A stretch of DNA of 64,000 nucleotides, taken from assembly GCF_964340395.1 (NCBI RefSeq), contig NC_135560.1:19398598-19462597 (forward strand), given 5' to 3'. Shown here piece by piece: positions 59,267 to 64,000 of the stretch. A program made the translations under genes and the position numbers. A model generated the notes under the pieces. That model saw nothing but the letters and a program-made list of their open reading frames with translations. It ran no database searches and was not told the DNA's origin. Every line of letters begins with the position of its first letter. The first letter of the stretch is position 1. This DNA is from Glandiceps talaboti. Taxonomy: Eukaryota; Hemichordata; Enteropneusta; Spengelidae.

Positions 59267-62200
59267 GTAAAAGCCACAGGAAATCGAGTCAATACCGGAG
59301 TTTGTACGGATTTCAAACAGCAAAGCTCATGATAATACGTAGTATTAAGTGTTCAGATCGGACATTGTCAAATGAGAGCCTAGCAACACACAACTTAATA
59401 ATATAGTCTGTCAATAGAGTCAGCAACTAACATGTTATTAATTGGTCAGTTATCTCTTGTCCATTTAATATGTATCGGTATTTGAGGAGGGAAATTTATC
59501 AAACACGTTGTATTTGACAAGGAAATGAAAGTATGTCTGCTTTTAGTATCTCTTCTACTCGACTTCTTTGATACAATGAGTTGTCAGTATAGATAAATAG
59601 TGAGCACACAATACAGTACACAATAGACATGTATGCCAGCACCACACGTATGCTACTTTTCCCATCATATCACAATCAAACTATCACAGGCCTTAGTCTA
59701 TTTTTTAATATACATGCCATAACGTCTTTCTACTTCGTTACCATAATTTAATATCTGGTCAAATTATTAGGTGCTTTGGGGCACAAGTATAGTGACGATA
59801 ATTTCTTTCTATGTGCTGGTTGGAAAATTTAACACAATTGGGGGATTCGATATTAAATTCTTAATAATATTAGTGAGTGAAGATTGGGAGTCGATTAGTA
59901 ATGACACTAGCAAGACGATTTCATTGAAATGGGATAATACTAATATAGAGATAGAGATTTCATCAACGCGACGAGATCTGAGGGTAGATGTACATTTCAA
60001 TAACTTGATTTCATTTACCTAGTCGTTTTTCCTTCCATTCTCTCGTTACCGCCACAAAAGGAAATTGTCCAGGAAATCAACAATACCATTATCTTCAAGT
60101 GGTGTGTACAACTGTAGCAATACCGGTGTATCAATCTTCTCTATATTGCTCTTTCAATTTTACACATATTTGATATCAAGTAGCACTACCTATGGGTATA
60201 TATACCTCATTTTCAGCCGACTAATTTAAGCCACGTTTCGATCAAAGAACGAGACAATAGAATTAAGTAAGCAATAACTAAATCAACCGCCACACGATAC
60301 GAGTCTTTTGCAATATGCAAGAACCGTTTACAGATAACTTAATTTTCGTTATTTTTCATTTGGTCTTGTGGTGCATATATCAGAAAATAGCAATCAATCG
60401 CCAGCGGATATTGCTTACAGCAGAGCTTACAACAAGGCAGATATCAGACAATGACCAAAGATGTTAACAAATAATATCTAGATGTGTTTATTTCCACCTT
60501 TTTTTTCTTTGCCGTTATTTTGTTAATTTTTTTTTCTGTTCAATATACGGTAGCATTTTGTCCTTATGAAAGAGGCGACTTTTGCAGTATCGAAATAATG
60601 TTCCGTATTGATAAGTGAAGGAGCAATGAATCATAAACGCCAGACAGAACGAAAATCATTAAAAAGCATAGGTGTCGGGAAAATCATAATTTTCTGTGAA
60701 AAATCCAATATTCGAATGACATCACCCCATGTGTTATGAACACGATGTGCATTAACGGAATATCGACCACGTTTTGGTTTTAATGTGGGAAATGTTGCTC
60801 GGGAGGCAAGTACCTAGATAAACAGGGCGCATGTCGGGCTGAGTTATCGACTGCCGACTACATTGGAAACACGCAGACTAGCAGAGAATGAAAAGGTAAC
60901 TGGAGACCATTGCGAAGATCAATATCGATATCAATAAAGTTGTTACAGCACAGCCAGCAAAGATTACACTACAAACAAACCCAATAGAGTTTTCCTATAA
61001 AGTAAATATGCCAGCCTTACAACACAGAGTATGCTTGATTAAATCAGTGGTTTATCCGAGTCGGAGAGTCACAGTCAAAATATAAAAAAAACGTTGAAAA
61101 TCAAATCATGTAATCTTTCAGGCAGAAATTAATCTGAACAGAAAAAACATTGAATGATAATTAGATTAAGTTGCTGGTGTAAGGTGCACAGTATTGTAAT
61201 GAATTACATGCCCTTTTTGATTTCAGAGAATTTTTGTAGCTGTGAATTAGTAAATATAAGCTACCGTGATGAAATATTTGCAGACTTCTGGCGTCACAAA
61301 TTTGAGCTAACATTCATTCAAACGGTACGACATTTCTGGATGAAAACAATCAGTTAAGATACGTCATTCTCTTCACGAGGACGACCCATTGATATTTCAC
61401 GTGTTTAATTTAGAGATATTCGTCAACAACTTTTCGCTCTCCACCATTTAAATTTCCCGTTTTGATTCTGTGTTGCTGTGATTTAAAATACAATGGCGGT
61501 AAAATGCTTACACTCCAGCAATATGTGTGTGACAGAAATTTTCCTTTTAAAGTCTTGATTGTACAAAAATATAGAACAAGGTTGAAACAAATCGTTAAAA
61601 AATGCAAAATTAAGGGGGAAAATGCAGATTTTCCTCCGCAATACTAAAAAGAAAGTCATTGAAGAAAACTCGTGAAAATGAGATCTCTATATAGAATGAT
61701 ATCTTTGTATAAACACTTACTGTCATCGCACTAAATAATTTGCCAGGCTTACATTATATCGATTCGTGTCAAAGTATTTATCGAATAGGCGACTTAAAGA
61801 AGCGTATACGCAGCAGGGATGAGACATTTGGATATTGGACAATTAGATAGTATGATACAGGTAACCGTACTCGCCATGGCAAGTCTACGGAGTTGATGAA
61901 GGTTCAATCAATATTGTCTTGGCCCTTCCATTTCAATTCACTCTGTTCAAGAAGCTATCGACCAAAAAGGGCTCGATTTACTGCAGCCACTAAACAGACA
62001 TGCACTCAAACGTTACTCTTTATTATTTTATCCATCTAACTTCATACTTGGTGCGTGAATTAACAAAGCCTAGAGCACAAAGGTGAATGAGTACATGGCA
62101 GTTTTAATTGACGACGCCAAATCTGCCTAAAATCACACATACTTCAATGAATATTTGATAAAGACAGAGTTAGCTAATGACGCTCTAAAGAGACCTACAG

Positions 62201-64000
62201 GGATGGACATTAAGGAAATGTTCACGAGTAGTTCGCTTGTCGCCGACTTCCTTTAGTCCGTATAAATGATTTAACACCACGAACATGGAAATCAAAGTGA
62301 AATGCCACTACAACAGGCTTCCAAAATGACGCTGTTAGCACTTCACATATCACAATCACCCCATTAATGTATCTATCAGTAACGACTCACATTGTTTATA
62401 CAAATTGTATACTTTATTTGGAAATTAACATGGAAACGGACAAAATGTTTGTTTTTTGTTGACGAATGCTGTTATGTGGATTGTTTGCGACAACACGGGC
62501 AGTCAGATGCAACCGTAACAAAGAAATATACAACGGACGCTATTCAACTTCGTACAGTTTGACAAAGGGGAGAATTTGTGAATAATGGAATATGAGAGTC
62601 TCACCTCAAGTTGTTTGTTAGAGTCTATTTGGTTTAAATGTCTTGACATGATATACCGATGTCTATTTGATTTATATGGTTTCTGATATCATACATTCAT
62701 CACATTATGTAAACTATGTAACCGTAGGTGATGGTCCGATCTCCTCTTTGAAAGACGATGGTTTCTTATGGTTCTACCTTATACTTAAACATACCTTATC
62801 ACGTTATTCAAAACAACCATTTTATTTCCTATCAAAACACGAAATAAAACGCACAACTTAATCAAATATTGAGGAAATAATTCGTCAAATGCAGGGACCC
62901 ATATTATACCATGGCTGTACATGTTTTAGAGAGTGGAATGGCGGATATGGCAAACATCCAGTATCCCGTTTAACGGTAATATTTGAAGATTCTGCATTAC
63001 TATAGTTAATCTATAATGACCAACCCTTCTTTTACGAGAAAAGGAAGACAATGCATTTAATGTACTTTGAACCATATTAAGCTTACACTTAAGTAATAAT
63101 TCTGTTCGTATTCTGAGTACTATTTGACTTCATGTATTTTTAATATTGACCCCCATAAATCTTAAATAAAACTGTCCTCGAGTCACAAACCTGAAGTCTC
63201 GCTGGACTTTTGATATAAAAAAAATACCCAATAAATGTAGGTATAAATTATTCCATAATTTTTCAATAATTGAAATACCTCTTTGATAGGAAACTTGTCG
63301 TGGATCTGAGACGTGGAGTCCAACCTCCTAAATACTTTCCATGCTTTTCCATTTACAAGTGTTCTCCTGATTCGTTTAATATTTTCCTAGATTGTTATCA
63401 ACCGTGTCTTATCATTATGGAGAAATATAGATTTGTTAACTTTAAAGCAAGTAACTGGAAGAGACAGGTATACTAGACATTTAAGGAAGGCTGTGTTGTT
63501 CGTTTTCCTTGTGTCTTGTTTAAAATAGACAGACAAATGATATTTATATACAACATATCTCAGTGAATCGTTGTAGACATACAAACACTATCCACCGTAC
63601 AGACTAACTTGAGATGTCGAATTAAACAGCTACAAGTCATACTTCCTTGGTTCAAAATATACTCAATTGTAGATTTTATGCCAAAACAGAGTTACTAGGT
63701 TGATCACCGTTATGAAATAAAACAATAGTCGATAAAGTGTTGTTTATTTCATATGACACCAGTCTGATATCGTTTTATAAGCTGGGATAATTTTGTGAAA
63801 TATTTCGATGGACGCGTTAAACTGATGTTGTGATCGGTCACTTTACTGAGTTGTACATTTGTAACAGTTTGGTTACTAGGCATCTAGAAAATACGGCGCA
63901 CCGGTTTCTAAAACCCACTTGGTTTGTTGGGAGTTTCCTTTACCATCATGATACCAGATTAGTGGTTATGTTTTTATTTTTTGTGGACATTATCCCGTAT
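59267..64000. other. Region without a recognised exon, probably a large intron
   Basis: AT-rich sequence with no recognisable protein or sizeable repeat. If the two-exon start at 57963 is real, this is its second intron. The frame at 61227-61323 has a compatible phase but a poor peptide and is not accepted. Confidence 0.4.

Noticed and set aside
61227-61323. Possible third exon of the gene at 57963
   Set aside because: The phase is compatible (one-in-three by chance), but the peptide is unremarkable and the donor GTACGA is poor.

Overview
The window is AT-rich eukaryotic nuclear DNA: genes with GT-AG introns, a 16-kb intron, long simple-sequence tracts, minisatellites and small non-autonomous mobile elements. 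All recognisable proteins are animal-type. The abundance of TACATGTA-like words and the gene content suggest a marine invertebrate (amphioxus, hemichordate or a lophotrochozoan), but nothing here fixes the phylum.

Layout. 1-4812: no recognised gene; a MITE-like copy, a 230-bp foldback and a short tandem duplication. 4813-5184 (-): TRMT112, the activating subunit of several methyltransferases. 5185-5775: a shared divergent promoter. 5776-6422 plus 22395-22617 (+): ABHD17, a protein depalmitoylase of 289 residues split by a 15,972-bp phase-2 intron that holds a 16-copy minisatellite, a MITE with terminal inverted repeats, an E-box/palindrome cluster and an element with three internal 150-bp repeats. 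22618-30792: intergenic, with tandem repeats and compound microsatellites. 30793-31395 (-): an intronless Tctex1-domain dynein light chain (DYNLT5-like) with a perfect RFX X-box and a TATA box upstream. 33614-34079: an inverted, TA-flanked element whose perfect 71-bp palindromic arms each carry a hammerhead ribozyme motif. 34589-37695 (+): a four-exon gene for a probably secreted LigB/MEMO-fold protein. 37696-57962: mostly non-coding, with many repeats and a few weak candidate exons. 57963-59266 (+): first two coding exons of an unidentified gene that continues beyond or deeper into the window. 59267-64000: nothing recognised.

The genes do not form one pathway. TRMT112 and ABHD17 are housekeeping-type genes that may share a promoter. 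The Tctex1 gene looks like a ciliary gene under RFX control. The LigB/MEMO-like gene is the most unusual enzyme, and the paired hammerhead ribozymes are the most unusual non-coding feature. Splice models are read by eye from phase, consensus sites and protein-family fit, with no transcript support.
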